Positions 24,301 to 33,995 are shown, counted from the stretch's first letter. The stretch is 64,000 bases of DNA from an uncultured Cytophagales bacterium (GCA_913057175.1 CAJXNP010000018.1:62001-126000), one strand, 5' to 3'. Notes: generated by a model not told the origin, from the sequence alone. A program made the numbers and translations.

Positions 24301-27300
24301 GCATTGCTTCCAATTTACACTCCGGGAGCAAATGATATTACCAATGGAAGCGTCACTCTTCAGCTACAGGCAAATGGTAATGGAACCTGTTCGCCGGTTA
24401 CAGATGATATGATCTTGACCATCACTCCTTTGCCAGTAGTGACAGCAGGTAGCGATGAAGACGTTTGCGAAGGAAGCTCATTTGATTTAAGCCTTTCAGC
24501 AACTTTGCCGAGTGTAGCAAATTTCAGTAGTGTACAATGGACCTCCAACGGTGATGGTACATTTGATGACTCATCGTTGTTACATCCTGTTTATACTCCG
24601 GGGACAACTGATATTGCAAATGGAAATGTTTCATTGGTATTGGAAGCTTTTGGTAATGGAAGCTGTGCGTCAGTAATCGATGCCATGGTGCTGAGTATTG
24701 TCGCTCCACCTACAGCAAATGCAGGCAGCGATGAAGAGGTATGTGAAGGTGATGCATTTGATTTAAGCACCTCAACCACTGTTCCGTCATCATCGAATTT
24801 CGTTAGTTTACAATGGACAACCAGTGGTGATGGAACCTTCAATAATTCAGCAGCATTATTACCTGTTTATACGCCCGGAGCTAACGATATTTCAAACGGA
24901 AGTGTGACCCTTCAACTTCAGGCAAATGGTGGTGCAAATTGTTCACCTGTGAATGATGATATGGTGTTGACAATTACTCCTGCTCCGGTTGCGGATGCAG
25001 GAAGTGACGAAGCAGTGTGTGAAGGAAGTCCATTTGATTTAAGCACATCGACAACTTCAGCAAGCGCATCCAATTTTAGCAGTTTGCTATGGACAACCAG
25101 TGGCGATGGAACATTTAATGACCCTTCATTATTGCAACCTACATATACACCTGGCTCTGCTGATCAGCTAAGTGGTAGTGTGACTTTACAAATCGAAGCA
25201 ATAGGAAATGCAAGTTGTGCATCCGTAGCAGATCAAATGACTTTAACCATTACACCAGCTCCAATTGTTAATGCTGGAAGTGATGAGGAAATTTGTGAAG
25301 GAAGTGTGTTGGATTTAAGCGCATCAACAATTCTTCCAACTGTAGCCAATTATGGCTCATTTGTATGGTCAACCAGCGGTGATGGATCCTTTGATTTCGT
25401 TGATACTCTTTTGGCGGTTTATACTCCAGGTGCTAATGACATTGTAAATGGAAATGTAACCCTTCAATTACAGGCAAATGGTAATGGGAATTGTTCTCCG
25501 GCAACGGATGATATGATCCTGACAATTACCCCCGCGCCAGTTGCCAACGATCTTACAGTAATAAATGGCAACTCGCCGACTTTCTGTGAGGAATCAGGTG
25601 GACAGATATTTAATGTTGATTTAACGATTAATAATTCAAACGTAAACCTGAATGTTGGAGCAAATACCTATACATGGTTTGACAGCGGGATGAACCCGGT
25701 TCTCGATCCAACCAGTGTTCCAGCAGTGAGTGATGGAGAAACATTCTTTGTGGAAGTAAACGATGGAACATGTACCAGTACTGCTACTGTTGAATACACC
25801 ATAAATGCGAATCCGACAAGTCCAACAATTACTGGAAACAGTAACCCATCGTGCGGAGCAACGGGTGAGATTTACAGTGTGACATTAAATCCAGGTTCAA
25901 CTTACGATTGGACGGTTCCAACAGGAGCTACTATAATTTCTGGTCAGGGAACAGAGGAAATCACTGTGGATTTCGCCGATTTTAACGGATTCATTACCGT
26001 AACAGAAACAGATGCAAACGGATGTACAAGTACAGCCGGAACATTTCAGGTTACATTATCCGGTTGTGCACTCAGAGCCTCATTTGTTGCGGACCAGACC
26101 ACAGTTTGTGTGGGAGAAGATATTTTATTCACCGATCTTTCGACTGGATCAATAACCAATTGGGTTTGGAATTTTGGGGATGGAGATATTAGATCAACTA
26201 CAATTCCTGGCAACCAGACTAAATCATATTCATCTGCCGGTTTTTATACTGTAACTTTAACAGTGTCCGATGGAGTAGTAAATGATGATACAGTTATTGT
26301 AGATTATATTAATGTAATTGATCCGCCAACAGCGACATTTGCTTCCCCGGATGTAACCATTTGCGAGGGTAGTTCTACTGATCTGGAAATTGTTTTTACC
26401 GGAACGGGTCCATGGGAATTTGTTATCAATGATGGAACAACTTCTTCCACATTGTTGTCAAATACGGCAAATTATACATTACCTGTTAATCCATCAACTT
26501 CTACAATCTATACCATTACTTCTGTCACAGGGGCGGGAACTTGTACAGGTAGCATTGGAGGCTCACCGGTCAATGTGACTGTCGAGCCTTCGCCAAACTC
26601 AACCCTGAGGGTAGAAACAACTGCCCCGGCAGCGCCATTAAGCCAGGTAGTTGTACCAGTTACCATGGCCATGACAGACGATATCCGGTCGATGGCGATG
26701 ACGGTAACATGGGATTTTAATCAATTAGCCTTTGCTGGAATAAATAACATTTATTTGGAAAATGCGGATGCAGCCAATTTCAATACATCCCAAACAGCGA
26801 TTGGAAACCTCGGATTCATCTGGAATACATTTTCCCTGAATGATACAACCATTGCAAACGATCAGGTGCTTTTTGAAATACTATTTGATGTTTCAAACGT
26901 AGCCTGTACAGATTTGGCAGTTTCCATAGACGAAACTCCCTGGGCTTTGATCCCATTAAATATTACAAACTCTACTGGTTGTGATGCCACCGTGAATGTC
27001 ATCAATGGGACGGTACCTACCATTATCGGACCACCTGCTCCGGCGTTGGATACAGTCGATGTTTGCCAGGATGATGTGGCGCCGGTGATTACCATGAATC
27101 CAACAAATGGAGGGGCAACCATAGAGTGGTTTTCTGACAGAAACGCAACAACTTCAATCGGATCAGGACAAAACCTTGATTTAGGGTCGGTTCCCGGCTT
27201 TAGCACTTCAGTAGTTGGATCAACTACTTTCTACGCAAATCAGACGGTAGGTGGTTGTGGAACTTCTGCAACAGATTCTGTTACCGTCATTGTTCAGCCT

Positions 27301-30300
27301 TTACCGCCATCAGGTACAATATCTGCCAGCGCATCAAATATTTGTTTTGGAACAAATGTAGACTTTACTGCTTTGCCTGCTGGACAACCTGCTTACCAAT
27401 TCTTTAAAAACGGGGTTTTGGTTCAGGATAGCCCATCAAATGTTTATTCCGATGCGACACTGACCAGTTCTGACTCCATTTCAGTTGCTTTGATCTCTGA
27501 TTTTGGATGCGCAACAAATGTGGATGGAACAAAGGTGACTGTTGATCAGATTTTGGTTGATGCCAAATCAACAACTGATCCGACATTATGTGGATCGGCT
27601 GACGGAAGCATTACACTTGATAATATTATTGGAGGAACCGGATCTTACTCCTTTAGCTGGACAGCTGATATGGGTGGTGTTATTTCTGGCAATCCTACAG
27701 ATATGAACCAATCCAATCTCGTAGCTGGAAGATATGTTGTTGAAATAACAGATTTAGGAAATGGATGTGTTTCATCTGGAGATACTACCATCATCACGAA
27801 TCCTGTTCCTTTCACAATTACCATAAACTCAGTAACGAATGTATCTTCAAACGGAGGAAGTGATGGCGCAATTGATGCTTCCGTTTCTCCAGGCGGTTCA
27901 TATACTTATGAATGGAAAAATTCATCCGGAACAGTGATTGGGTCTAGTGAAGATCTTATTAATATTCCTGCCGACACTTATCGATTGTTGGTGGATGATG
28001 GTACTTGCCTCGATTCTATTTTTGCAACGGTCACTCAACCTGCTCCTCCAGGTTTGGATATAACTTCAGTAAAAGTTGATGCAGGATGTTCCAGGGATGA
28101 AGGTCAGATACGGGTATTTGTGACCGGAGGCAGTGGAAACTATAGTTATACATGGTCAAGTACTGACCCGGGATTTGTTTCAATCGATTCTGATACGTTA
28201 AGTAATTTAAAAGCCGGTACATATCTGGTTACGGTGGATGATCCTACAAGTGGAATATTCGGCGAACAACACCTTGTGATTATAAACGAGCCGGCCCAAT
28301 TTAATATTGAATTGGTTGCGGCAACGGAAACGACAACCTGTACAACAGATGATGGTCAAATTGTTTTAAATGTAACAGGTGGTTCTGGAAGTGGATTTAC
28401 ATACCAATGGAGGGAACTGACTGGAAATTCAATTATTGCAGGAGAAAACAATAATACCATTCAAAATCTGGCTCCTGGTTTTTACAGAGGCTATGCGACT
28501 GATGCAGGCTCAGGTTGTACGGATTCTCTGGATGTAGAAATTGTCAGACCTGCTATTTGCGGACAACTTTGCTCCAATTTCATTGTCTCGTCAAGTATCA
28601 ACAATACAACTTGTCTGGATGCCGCGACCGGTACAAATACAATTATGGTCATAGCTGGTGGATCCGGAGCGGGTAACTATCAGGTTAGCATGGATGGAGG
28701 AACTAATTTTACTCCGTTTATTGGGACGAATGTTACAGTAATCGGCAATTTAACTCAGGGAAGCCACGAGTTCGTGGTTAGGGATATTGTAACAGGTTGT
28801 GAAGTTATTACTACTGCTCAAGTTGGTGTTCAGGACAATATTATTGTCAATGCCGGTCCTGATAAAATTGATTGTGCACCTGAATTTTTATTGGAAGGAG
28901 TAGAACCAGGATTTGGTGCAACCGGTATGTGGGTAAGTAATACCGATCCAACAGTAAGTTTTTCTGACGTCAATTCACCTAATACCACAGTTAGTGGAGT
29001 AGTTGAAAACACGGTTTATGAATTTGAATGGATCGTTACCGGGCCTTCTGGCTGCCAGGGATCGGATTTAGTTACCATTACCACTGATGATCCGGCTAAT
29101 TGTGCATCAAGTGGATGTACTGCTTTTACGGTTACGGCAGGTGAATTCGAAAATGCAACTTGTGCAGTTCCAGGTGATGGCAAAGCAAGATTGACCGTAA
29201 CGGGGGCAAGCGGGCCTTTTGAATACACGGTTGATGGTGCAACATGGTATCCATTTGTATCTGGCGGACAAAAAATCGAAAATCTACCACCTAGTGGTGC
29301 ACCTTATAATATTACCGTACGACAACAAGCAGATCCAACATGTACATCTGATGTTCAGGTGATTATTGGTGGACCGCAAGCTTTTTCAGGTGGGAATATC
29401 TCTACGGTTCAACCTGCCAATTGCTCAACTGCAGACGGCCAGGTACAGGTTGGAAATATTTCGGGAGGAGTAAGCCCTTATACATATGAACTGGATGGAA
29501 TTGTGGTTAATATGCCGGCGGACAGAATTCTGACTGATCTGTTGGGTGGCGATCATTTACTAATGGTAATTGACGAGAATAATTGTACATACGAATTGCC
29601 ATTCAATGTGCCATTTGACGGAGGTGTTGTGGCAAATGTGAGCGTTATACCTGCGACCTGTCAGACAGTGAACACCTCGGTTAAGTCGGGAATCAGTGTG
29701 CAGGTAAATCTGGATGCGACCAACATTCCTGGTCCATACGAAGCAAGTATTGTTGGTTTGGGAGGAACGCCATTCGATTCAACATTTACTTTATTAAGTA
29801 CACCACCAAAAAGGATCGTTTTTGGCTTGAACAATGGGCTGTACAATGTGAACGTCAAATCCGTCAACGGAGGTTGTGAATACAATGCCGATGTGGTTGT
29901 CAACAGCGAGGTATCTTCAGTCGATTTTGAAATTATTGATGGGGACAGTACAGTAAACTGCGTTGGTGAAACCAGCTACATAACTTTAGGGAATGTCGTA
30001 GGTGTGCAGGACCTCCCATTCCTGGTAGAACTTTTCCGAACAAACGGTGATTTAGCTCAATCTCATACGGTTGATTACCGACAATTTGAAGGATCGGGAT
30101 ATACCATTTCCAATATTGATGAAGGTGATTATTACATCCGCATGTCACAACAGCAAAGCATTTGTCCTGATGCAATCTTTGCTGAGTCTAATGTTTTCAG
30201 AATCACTTCTCCACCCCAGGCTCTGGATTTTGATATTCTCGAAACAACTCAGGCGCTTGTAGATCTGAATACAGGAAGTATTTTGGGAGAGGTGGTTGAG

Positions 30301-30804
30301 AGTGGAGGAGAACCATATTTTGGTAAGATTGAGTTGATTGATGAATTTACCCCGCCATTAAGTCTGACAGAAAAAGACCTGTTCAATCAGAAGAACGATT
30401 GGATGGAGATCAGGAAAAATGAGGCAAACAGGTACAGGGTAACATTTGACTCGCTGTATTCCGGAATTTACACAATCTATATTCAGGATTCGTATGGATG
30501 TATTCTTGAACTGACTGATGTGGAGGTTCCATATGATGAAAGTGTATTCGTTCCGAATATTATTACACCAAATGATGATGGCTATAATGATGCTTTCTAT
30601 GTCAGAAACCTCCCATCAGAAGGAACTGAGCTTCTTATCACCAATAGAAATGGAACCAAGATCTATCATTCAGATAACTATACCATTGACGAATTGTGGA
30701 ATGGAGGAGAGGAACCAGATGGAATTTATTATTATTACTTCAGATTCCCGGATGGTGAGGAAAGAACAGGTTGGGTGGAGATCTGGAGAGGAACGAGACC
30801 TTAA
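21316..30804 (+). CDS. Giant repeat adhesin with gliding-motility-associated (T9SS type B) C-terminal domain
   Basis: 3162 residues, expected on the cell surface or secreted. A signal peptide (about 1-27, ending VYAQ) leads to an N-terminal module, two proline/glycine-rich beta domains, then twelve tandem 92-residue Ig-like repeats at residues 307-1410, each with two conserved cysteines (repeat positions 9 and 75). After them come a PKD domain (about 1588-1668, VWNFGDGD and GFYTVTLTVSDG), a cohesin-like segment (about 1765-1900), Ig-like units, SprB-like repeats (for example GSYTYEWKNSSG and GSGNYSYTWSST) and, from about 3078, the CHU_C-type end: VFVPNIITPNDDGYNDAFYV, NRNGTKIYHS, DGIYYYYFRF. 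This end directs type IX secretion. The long internal minus-strand frames are shadows. A role in adhesion or gliding is inferred from domain content. Confidence 0.93.
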   Translation: MIFRNKFLLLFYTVFTLITFSNVSVYAQCPDFLSLETQTKNTCFGQTDGRISVKVSGGEAGSYDVSNFSLWIRVGFAYTQLTPTTQVVNGDSVIFSGLSPNESIVPGSDYVVRFSDPDCSGGFVWEIYTTDLFENTQIFGNGSANSVCTGNDGEILVNPTGGTPPYSLIWSGPTSIPDDEFNPTGLDEGDYTLNLTDAIGCTFDTTFTIGPAPSANLALTGLGTICLGETSTLEVNVTGGTPPFTVVLDTAGGTWTINNYNNLDPINIQPGGSKSYQLISVTDNNGCLANPITGNPSIVVDPPPTANAGSDEEICEGSTFDLSTSGTLPSVTNQSSIQWTSSGDGAFNDATILTPVYTPGVNDIANGSVTLQLEAGGNGNCTPVTDDMILSITAVPTVDAGSDEEVCEGSAFDLSTSATPPSATNFSSLQWTTSGDGTFDDAIALHPVYTPGTNDISNGTISLQLEAFGNGSCASATDNMTLTITPPPTANAGSDEETCEGISFNLSTSATAPSASDFSSLQWTTSGDGTFDDATSLQPVYTPGTNDITNGSVTLQLQANGNGNCIPVTDDMVLSITPAPVADAGSDEEICVGSTFDLSTSTTIPTATNSGGILWTTTGDGTFNDATALLPVYTPGTTDNANGTVTLQIEVFGNGSCPSVTDNMVLTITPPPTVDAGSDEEVCEGSTFDLSASVSIPVATNFSSLQWTSGGDGTFDNATVLQPVYTPGPNDMTNGSVTLQLQANGNGTCPFVTDDMLLTITPGPVADAGSDEEICEGSTFDLSTSVSLPNASNSSSLQWTTSGDGSFDDATTIQPVYTPGSNDIATGSVTLQLEVFGNGSCPSVTDDMVLTITPGAIANAGSDEEICEGSTFDLSTSGTLPGATNFSSLLWTTSGDGSFDDATALQPVYTPGGADIANGSITLQFEAIGNASCPSATDDMVLTITPGPTVDAGSDGEVCEGNAYDLSTSITQPNSANAGSLTWSTSGDGTFDDATALLPIYTPGANDITNGSVTLQLQANGNGTCSPVTDDMILTITPLPVVTAGSDEDVCEGSSFDLSLSATLPSVANFSSVQWTSNGDGTFDDSSLLHPVYTPGTTDIANGNVSLVLEAFGNGSCASVIDAMVLSIVAPPTANAGSDEEVCEGDAFDLSTSTTVPSSSNFVSLQWTTSGDGTFNNSAALLPVYTPGANDISNGSVTLQLQANGGANCSPVNDDMVLTITPAPVADAGSDEAVCEGSPFDLSTSTTSASASNFSSLLWTTSGDGTFNDPSLLQPTYTPGSADQLSGSVTLQIEAIGNASCASVADQMTLTITPAPIVNAGSDEEICEGSVLDLSASTILPTVANYGSFVWSTSGDGSFDFVDTLLAVYTPGANDIVNGNVTLQLQANGNGNCSPATDDMILTITPAPVANDLTVINGNSPTFCEESGGQIFNVDLTINNSNVNLNVGANTYTWFDSGMNPVLDPTSVPAVSDGETFFVEVNDGTCTSTATVEYTINANPTSPTITGNSNPSCGATGEIYSVTLNPGSTYDWTVPTGATIISGQGTEEITVDFADFNGFITVTETDANGCTSTAGTFQVTLSGCALRASFVADQTTVCVGEDILFTDLSTGSITNWVWNFGDGDIRSTTIPGNQTKSYSSAGFYTVTLTVSDGVVNDDTVIVDYINVIDPPTATFASPDVTICEGSSTDLEIVFTGTGPWEFVINDGTTSSTLLSNTANYTLPVNPSTSTIYTITSVTGAGTCTGSIGGSPVNVTVEPSPNSTLRVETTAPAAPLSQVVVPVTMAMTDDIRSMAMTVTWDFNQLAFAGINNIYLENADAANFNTSQTAIGNLGFIWNTFSLNDTTIANDQVLFEILFDVSNVACTDLAVSIDETPWALIPLNITNSTGCDATVNVINGTVPTIIGPPAPALDTVDVCQDDVAPVITMNPTNGGATIEWFSDRNATTSIGSGQNLDLGSVPGFSTSVVGSTTFYANQTVGGCGTSATDSVTVIVQPLPPSGTISASASNICFGTNVDFTALPAGQPAYQFFKNGVLVQDSPSNVYSDATLTSSDSISVALISDFGCATNVDGTKVTVDQILVDAKSTTDPTLCGSADGSITLDNIIGGTGSYSFSWTADMGGVISGNPTDMNQSNLVAGRYVVEITDLGNGCVSSGDTTIITNPVPFTITINSVTNVSSNGGSDGAIDASVSPGGSYTYEWKNSSGTVIGSSEDLINIPADTYRLLVDDGTCLDSIFATVTQPAPPGLDITSVKVDAGCSRDEGQIRVFVTGGSGNYSYTWSSTDPGFVSIDSDTLSNLKAGTYLVTVDDPTSGIFGEQHLVIINEPAQFNIELVAATETTTCTTDDGQIVLNVTGGSGSGFTYQWRELTGNSIIAGENNNTIQNLAPGFYRGYATDAGSGCTDSLDVEIVRPAICGQLCSNFIVSSSINNTTCLDAATGTNTIMVIAGGSGAGNYQVSMDGGTNFTPFIGTNVTVIGNLTQGSHEFVVRDIVTGCEVITTAQVGVQDNIIVNAGPDKIDCAPEFLLEGVEPGFGATGMWVSNTDPTVSFSDVNSPNTTVSGVVENTVYEFEWIVTGPSGCQGSDLVTITTDDPANCASSGCTAFTVTAGEFENATCAVPGDGKARLTVTGASGPFEYTVDGATWYPFVSGGQKIENLPPSGAPYNITVRQQADPTCTSDVQVIIGGPQAFSGGNISTVQPANCSTADGQVQVGNISGGVSPYTYELDGIVVNMPADRILTDLLGGDHLLMVIDENNCTYELPFNVPFDGGVVANVSVIPATCQTVNTSVKSGISVQVNLDATNIPGPYEASIVGLGGTPFDSTFTLLSTPPKRIVFGLNNGLYNVNVKSVNGGCEYNADVVVNSEVSSVDFEIIDGDSTVNCVGETSYITLGNVVGVQDLPFLVELFRTNGDLAQSHTVDYRQFEGSGYTISNIDEGDYYIRMSQQQSICPDAIFAESNVFRITSPPQALDFDILETTQALVDLNTGSILGEVVESGGEPYFGKIELIDEFTPPLSLTEKDLFNQKNDWMEIRKNEANRYRVTFDSLYSGIYTIYIQDSYGCILELTDVEVPYDESVFVPNIITPNDDGYNDAFYVRNLPSEGTELLITNRNGTKIYHSDNYTIDELWNGGEEPDGIYYYYFRFPDGEERTGWVEIWRGTRP
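22234..25545 (+). repeat. Twelve tandem 276-bp coding repeats in the adhesin gene
   Basis: Twelve consecutive units of exactly 276 bp (92 codons) with no insertions or deletions: the start of unit 1 (AAT of NAGSDEE) at 22234 plus 12 x 276 falls precisely at the codon after the last unit. Each begins x-AGSDE-x-x-CEG and carries YTPG, LQLxA and a GNGxC motif near position 75. Units alternate between two variants (see findings). Confidence 0.95.
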
Positions 30805-30814
30805 GGAAATTATT

Positions 30815-30949
30815 AAACCCAGATTAAGCTTTAGCTTAATCTGCCCTACGGGTTGACGAAAAACTGCGTTTTTGTCAAGGTTAACCCTGACAAAGCTCCG
30901 CTTTCGTCAGCCCAAAGGGCAAATTCCGCTCCAATGCGGAATTTGGGTT
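30815..30949. repeat. Clover-like multi-hairpin palindromic element
   Basis: Closing arms AACCCA (30816-30821) and TGGGTT (30944-30949). Inside lie four hairpins: 30821-30830/30833-30842 (10 bp), 30853-30864/30868-30878 (11 bp with one bulge, 3-base loop), 30887-30896/30900-30910 (10 bp with one bulge) and 30921-30929/30936-30944 (9 bp). GCCC (30843-30846) can also pair with GGGC (30917-30920). It starts 11 bp after the adhesin stop codon. Confidence 0.8.
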
Positions 30950-31002
30950 AAAACATTTGTACAATAATCATTGTGAAGAGGCCGGTAACACTATCGGCCT
31001 CT

Positions 31003-32019
31003 TCAATTTAAACCCGTCAGAAATTTCATCGTATCAACATTATCAGCATAATCCCAAATCTTTGGTTGTTGGGCTTTTCCAAAAGGCACAATATTGTTGA
31101 GTCCTGAATCTTTACTGCCAACTAGGCATTGTATTTTCTCATGGTTTTGATCTATGTAATTCTTTAGCTCTGTGTTATCACGATAAAAATCATAATACAC
31201 CACTGCTGTAGGAGAGACTGGTTGATCGCTTTGAGTGAAAAGTGAATAACCATTATCCAGGTACTGGATTTTCTCAATCGAAAAAATCGCCCGGTTGTAG
31301 GTGTAGTTATTCATGTACTTGTTACTTTCCATCAGCTCAGCCCAATCATTTAATTCATCTAATAATTGAATAAGATTATATCCCTCAGGCAGAAGAATTT
31401 TTGAAACATTCCTGCAACCCAAGCCAAAATATTGATAAATGTCTTTTCCAAGGTCTTTGAGTTCCTGTCGATCTTCATGACCCGTAATGATTGCCAGTGA
31501 TGTTCTGTTTTTACGAAGGATTTTTGGAAGGCCCCTGAAGTAATATTCAAAGTACCTCGAGGTATTATCACTTCCGGTAGCAATTACGGCATCCACTTCT
31601 TTGATTTTTTCTACAATTTCGATTTTCTCTCCCCACCAAGGGTCTATCGAAACCAACTCATCTATAATAAAAGGAATGAGAACATCATCTTGAGAGCTTA
31701 ACCTGGCTTTTAGGTTATGATTACTGAGTAGCACACAAAGTAAATCATGAAACCCAACCATCGGAATATTGCCTGCCATGATCACACCAATATTTTTAGG
31801 AGTTTTATCTTCAAGAGGATAGCGATCGCTCCATTCTTTCAGACTTTCTTCATTCAGCATTTCAATGATGCCATCAAATGCAAGTCGGATATTTTTTTCA
31901 GTAAACCATGGATTTTTGTGGTGTGCTTTTATTACCAGATCAGAAAACTTGTTTGCTGGAAATTCGTTAAGCCGATTTTTTAAAAACAAAAAGGAATCTA
32001 ACCTTTCAATGATTTTCAT
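31003..32019 (-). CDS. LuxC-family acyl-CoA reductase
   Basis: 338 residues. The LuxC family uses NAD(P)H to reduce acyl-CoA or acyl-enzyme thioesters to aldehydes and is related to aldehyde dehydrogenases. Family marks are the NIGVIMAGNIPMVGFHDLLC segment (76-95), ATGSDNTSRYFEYYF (147-161) and the nucleophile in YFGLGCRNVSK (Cys202). No luxD/E or luciferase genes are present, so bioluminescence is not implied; Bacteroidota widely carry this gene for fatty-aldehyde or lipid metabolism. It is divergent from the ferredoxin gene with 86 bp between starts, a shared control region and a possible electron-transfer link. Confidence 0.82.
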   Translation of the reverse strand: MKIIERLDSFLFLKNRLNEFPANKFSDLVIKAHHKNPWFTEKNIRLAFDGIIEMLNEESLKEWSDRYPLEDKTPKNIGVIMAGNIPMVGFHDLLCVLLSNHNLKARLSSQDDVLIPFIIDELVSIDPWWGEKIEIVEKIKEVDAVIATGSDNTSRYFEYYFRGLPKILRKNRTSLAIITGHEDRQELKDLGKDIYQYFGLGCRNVSKILLPEGYNLIQLLDELNDWAELMESNKYMNNYTYNRAIFSIEKIQYLDNGYSLFTQSDQPVSPTAVVYYDFYRDNTELKNYIDQNHEKIQCLVGSKDSGLNNIVPFGKAQQPKIWDYADNVDTMKFLTGLN

Positions 32020-32093
32020 AAATTGTTAATTTGCGGTCGCCGAAATAATAGTAAACATAATTTCTTTTTGGTTGTATAACTTAGTAAAACTAA

Positions 32094-32450
<357 letters not shown>

Positions 32451-32478
32451 GAACAACAATTCGAATATTCATATAAGG

Positions 32479-32510
32479 AAAGCTGTTCATAAAAATGGGC
32501 AGCTTTTTTT
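32479..32510. terminator. Rho-independent terminator between ferredoxin and DUF58 genes
   Basis: Stem AAAGCTG (32479-32485) pairs with CAGCTTT (32500-32506), 14-base loop, followed by a T-run on the plus strand. The DUF58 stop codon (TTA at 32509-32511) begins at the end of the T-run. Confidence 0.75.
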
Positions 32511-33414
32511 AGTTTAGCTTACTTCTTTTTATCAGGTAGGATGACAATACCTTATTAAAATCGTCATTGATATCTGCTTCGATGAAATCGATTTTGAATT
32601 GATTGCATTTCAATTTGATATCATGATAAAAGCTGCGAAGATCCTTCACGTAAGTATCTTTTACATCAAATGGATTTAACCTGATCTTATCATTTGTCTC
32701 CAAATCGATGAATTCATAAGGCCGGTCTTCAAAATTAAATTCTCTTTCTGTGCCAATATCAGTTACGTGAATCAGGAGGACCTCATGCTGGTTGTGTTTC
32801 AAATGATGAAGGGCTGTCAACAATTCATTGACATTATTGATATTATCAAACATATCGCTAAAAATAATGACCAATGATCGCTTGTGTATTTTCTTGGCTA
32901 TTTGGTGAAGGACATTTGGGATGCTTGTTTTCTTATTCTTGTTGTTCTCCTTTAACATCCTTTCCAGGTGAATGAACAGTTTATTCAAGTGGGAGGACGT
33001 TGATTTTATCTGACTTTGGTATTCGATATCATCAGAAAAAGTTGTTATTCCTACGGCGTCTCGTTGCTTTTGTAGCAAAAAGGCCAATGCCGCCGCACAC
33101 ATAATGCTAAAGGTAATCTTTCCATAATTGTGTGAAGGATAATACATCGATGATGAATTGTCGATGAGGATACTGCATCGCAGATTGGTCTCTTCTTCGT
33201 AACGCTTTGTAAATAGTTTGTCCGTCCTGGCAAATACCTTCCAGTCGATGTTCCTGGTGCTTTCACCTGTATTGTAAAGCTTGTGTTCAGCAAACTCTAC
33301 TGAAAAACCATGGTAAGGTGATTTGTGTAGTCCTGTTATAAACCCCTCTACAAGCTGTTTGGCTAGTAAGTCAAATCGTGCAGTATCCCGAATCTTCTCA
33401 AGTTCAATTTTCAT
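32509..33414 (-). CDS. DUF58 (von Willebrand-like) domain protein
   Basis: 301 residues, no membrane segments. DUF58 proteins have a vWA-like fold and often act with MoxR ATPases. The conserved N-terminal block is LVEGFITGLHKSPYHGFSVE followed by YNTGESTRNIDWKVFART, and the metal-site-like DNSSSMYYP (a MIDAS-type DxSxS) lies near residue 88; a second strand ends IIFSDMFDN. No MoxR, BatA or BatB gene is adjacent, so the usual Bat operon is absent here. Function is inferred to be in stress tolerance or chaperone-like assembly, as for the family. Confidence 0.85.
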   Translation of the reverse strand: MKIELEKIRDTARFDLLAKQLVEGFITGLHKSPYHGFSVEFAEHKLYNTGESTRNIDWKVFARTDKLFTKRYEEETNLRCSILIDNSSSMYYPSHNYGKITFSIMCAAALAFLLQKQRDAVGITTFSDDIEYQSQIKSTSSHLNKLFIHLERMLKENNKNKKTSIPNVLHQIAKKIHKRSLVIIFSDMFDNINNVNELLTALHHLKHNQHEVLLIHVTDIGTEREFNFEDRPYEFIDLETNDKIRLNPFDVKDTYVKDLRSFYHDIKLKCNQFKIDFIEADINDDFNKVLSSYLIKRSKLN

Positions 33415-33653
33415 ACTCCAATATGTGAAAAATATTCATTTCATACTGTTGAGACGTTAAAAAAATACCCTGTAACCAAGGGTTTAAACGTGTTTTTGTT
33501 TCATCAGCGTGTTATAAATCGAGAAAATATGGAATTTATACCGTTATACTTGCAACAAACTCTTTCATTGTTTTATATTTATCGAATGATAAATTAAATT
33601 TTTTATCAGTATTAACTATATTTACCACGCACTAACCTTAAATTTAGAGAATT

Positions 33654-33995
33654 GTGGAAGAGAACAAGGACAATGGAAGGGCTGAAATCTATTCTAAAAG
33701 AGTAAGAGCCGGAAAGAGAACCTACTTTTTTGATGTAAAATCTACTCGATCTAATGACTATTACCTGACAATTACTGAGAGTAAAAGAAGGTTTAAAGAT
33801 GATGGTTATTTCTATGAAAAACATAAAATCTTTTTGTACAAGGAAGATTTTATGAAATTCATCGATGCCTTACAAGACACTACTGACCATGTAAAAAACA
33901 CATTATTGCCAGATGTAGATTTCAGTCAATTTGAAACATCAGACACTGACGAATCCCAGTCTGAAGACATGGATCAGGAACTGAAATGGGATTAA
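33654..33995 (+). CDS. DUF3276 family PUR-alpha-like nucleic-acid-binding protein
   Basis: 113 residues from GTG. The PUR repeat-like core reads IYSKRVRAGKRTYFFDVK, then DYYLTITESKRRF and HKIFLYKEDFMKFIDAL, which is the beta-beta-beta-alpha arrangement of Bacteroidota and Borrelia PUR-domain proteins that bind single-stranded DNA or RNA. The C-terminal 30 residues are acidic and disordered (SDTDESQSEDMDQE). A strong terminator follows 18 bp after the stop. Upstream TATATTTA near 33618 is one base off the TAnnTTTG box. Confidence 0.85.
   Translation: MEENKDNGRAEIYSKRVRAGKRTYFFDVKSTRSNDYYLTITESKRRFKDDGYFYEKHKIFLYKEDFMKFIDALQDTTDHVKNTLLPDVDFSQFETSDTDESQSEDMDQELKWD

Noticed and set aside
22234-25545. 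Tandem repeats considered as a CRISPR array
   Set aside because: Units are 276 bp, coding and contiguous without spacers; no CRISPR array was found anywhere in the window.
30815-30949. Simple rho-independent terminator for the adhesin gene
   Set aside because: Multiple hairpins within a closing stem and no T-run; architecture is that of a palindromic repeat element.
31003-32019. Bioluminescence locus because of the LuxC-family protein
   Set aside because: No luciferase or other lux genes; LuxC-family reductases are common in non-luminous Bacteroidota.
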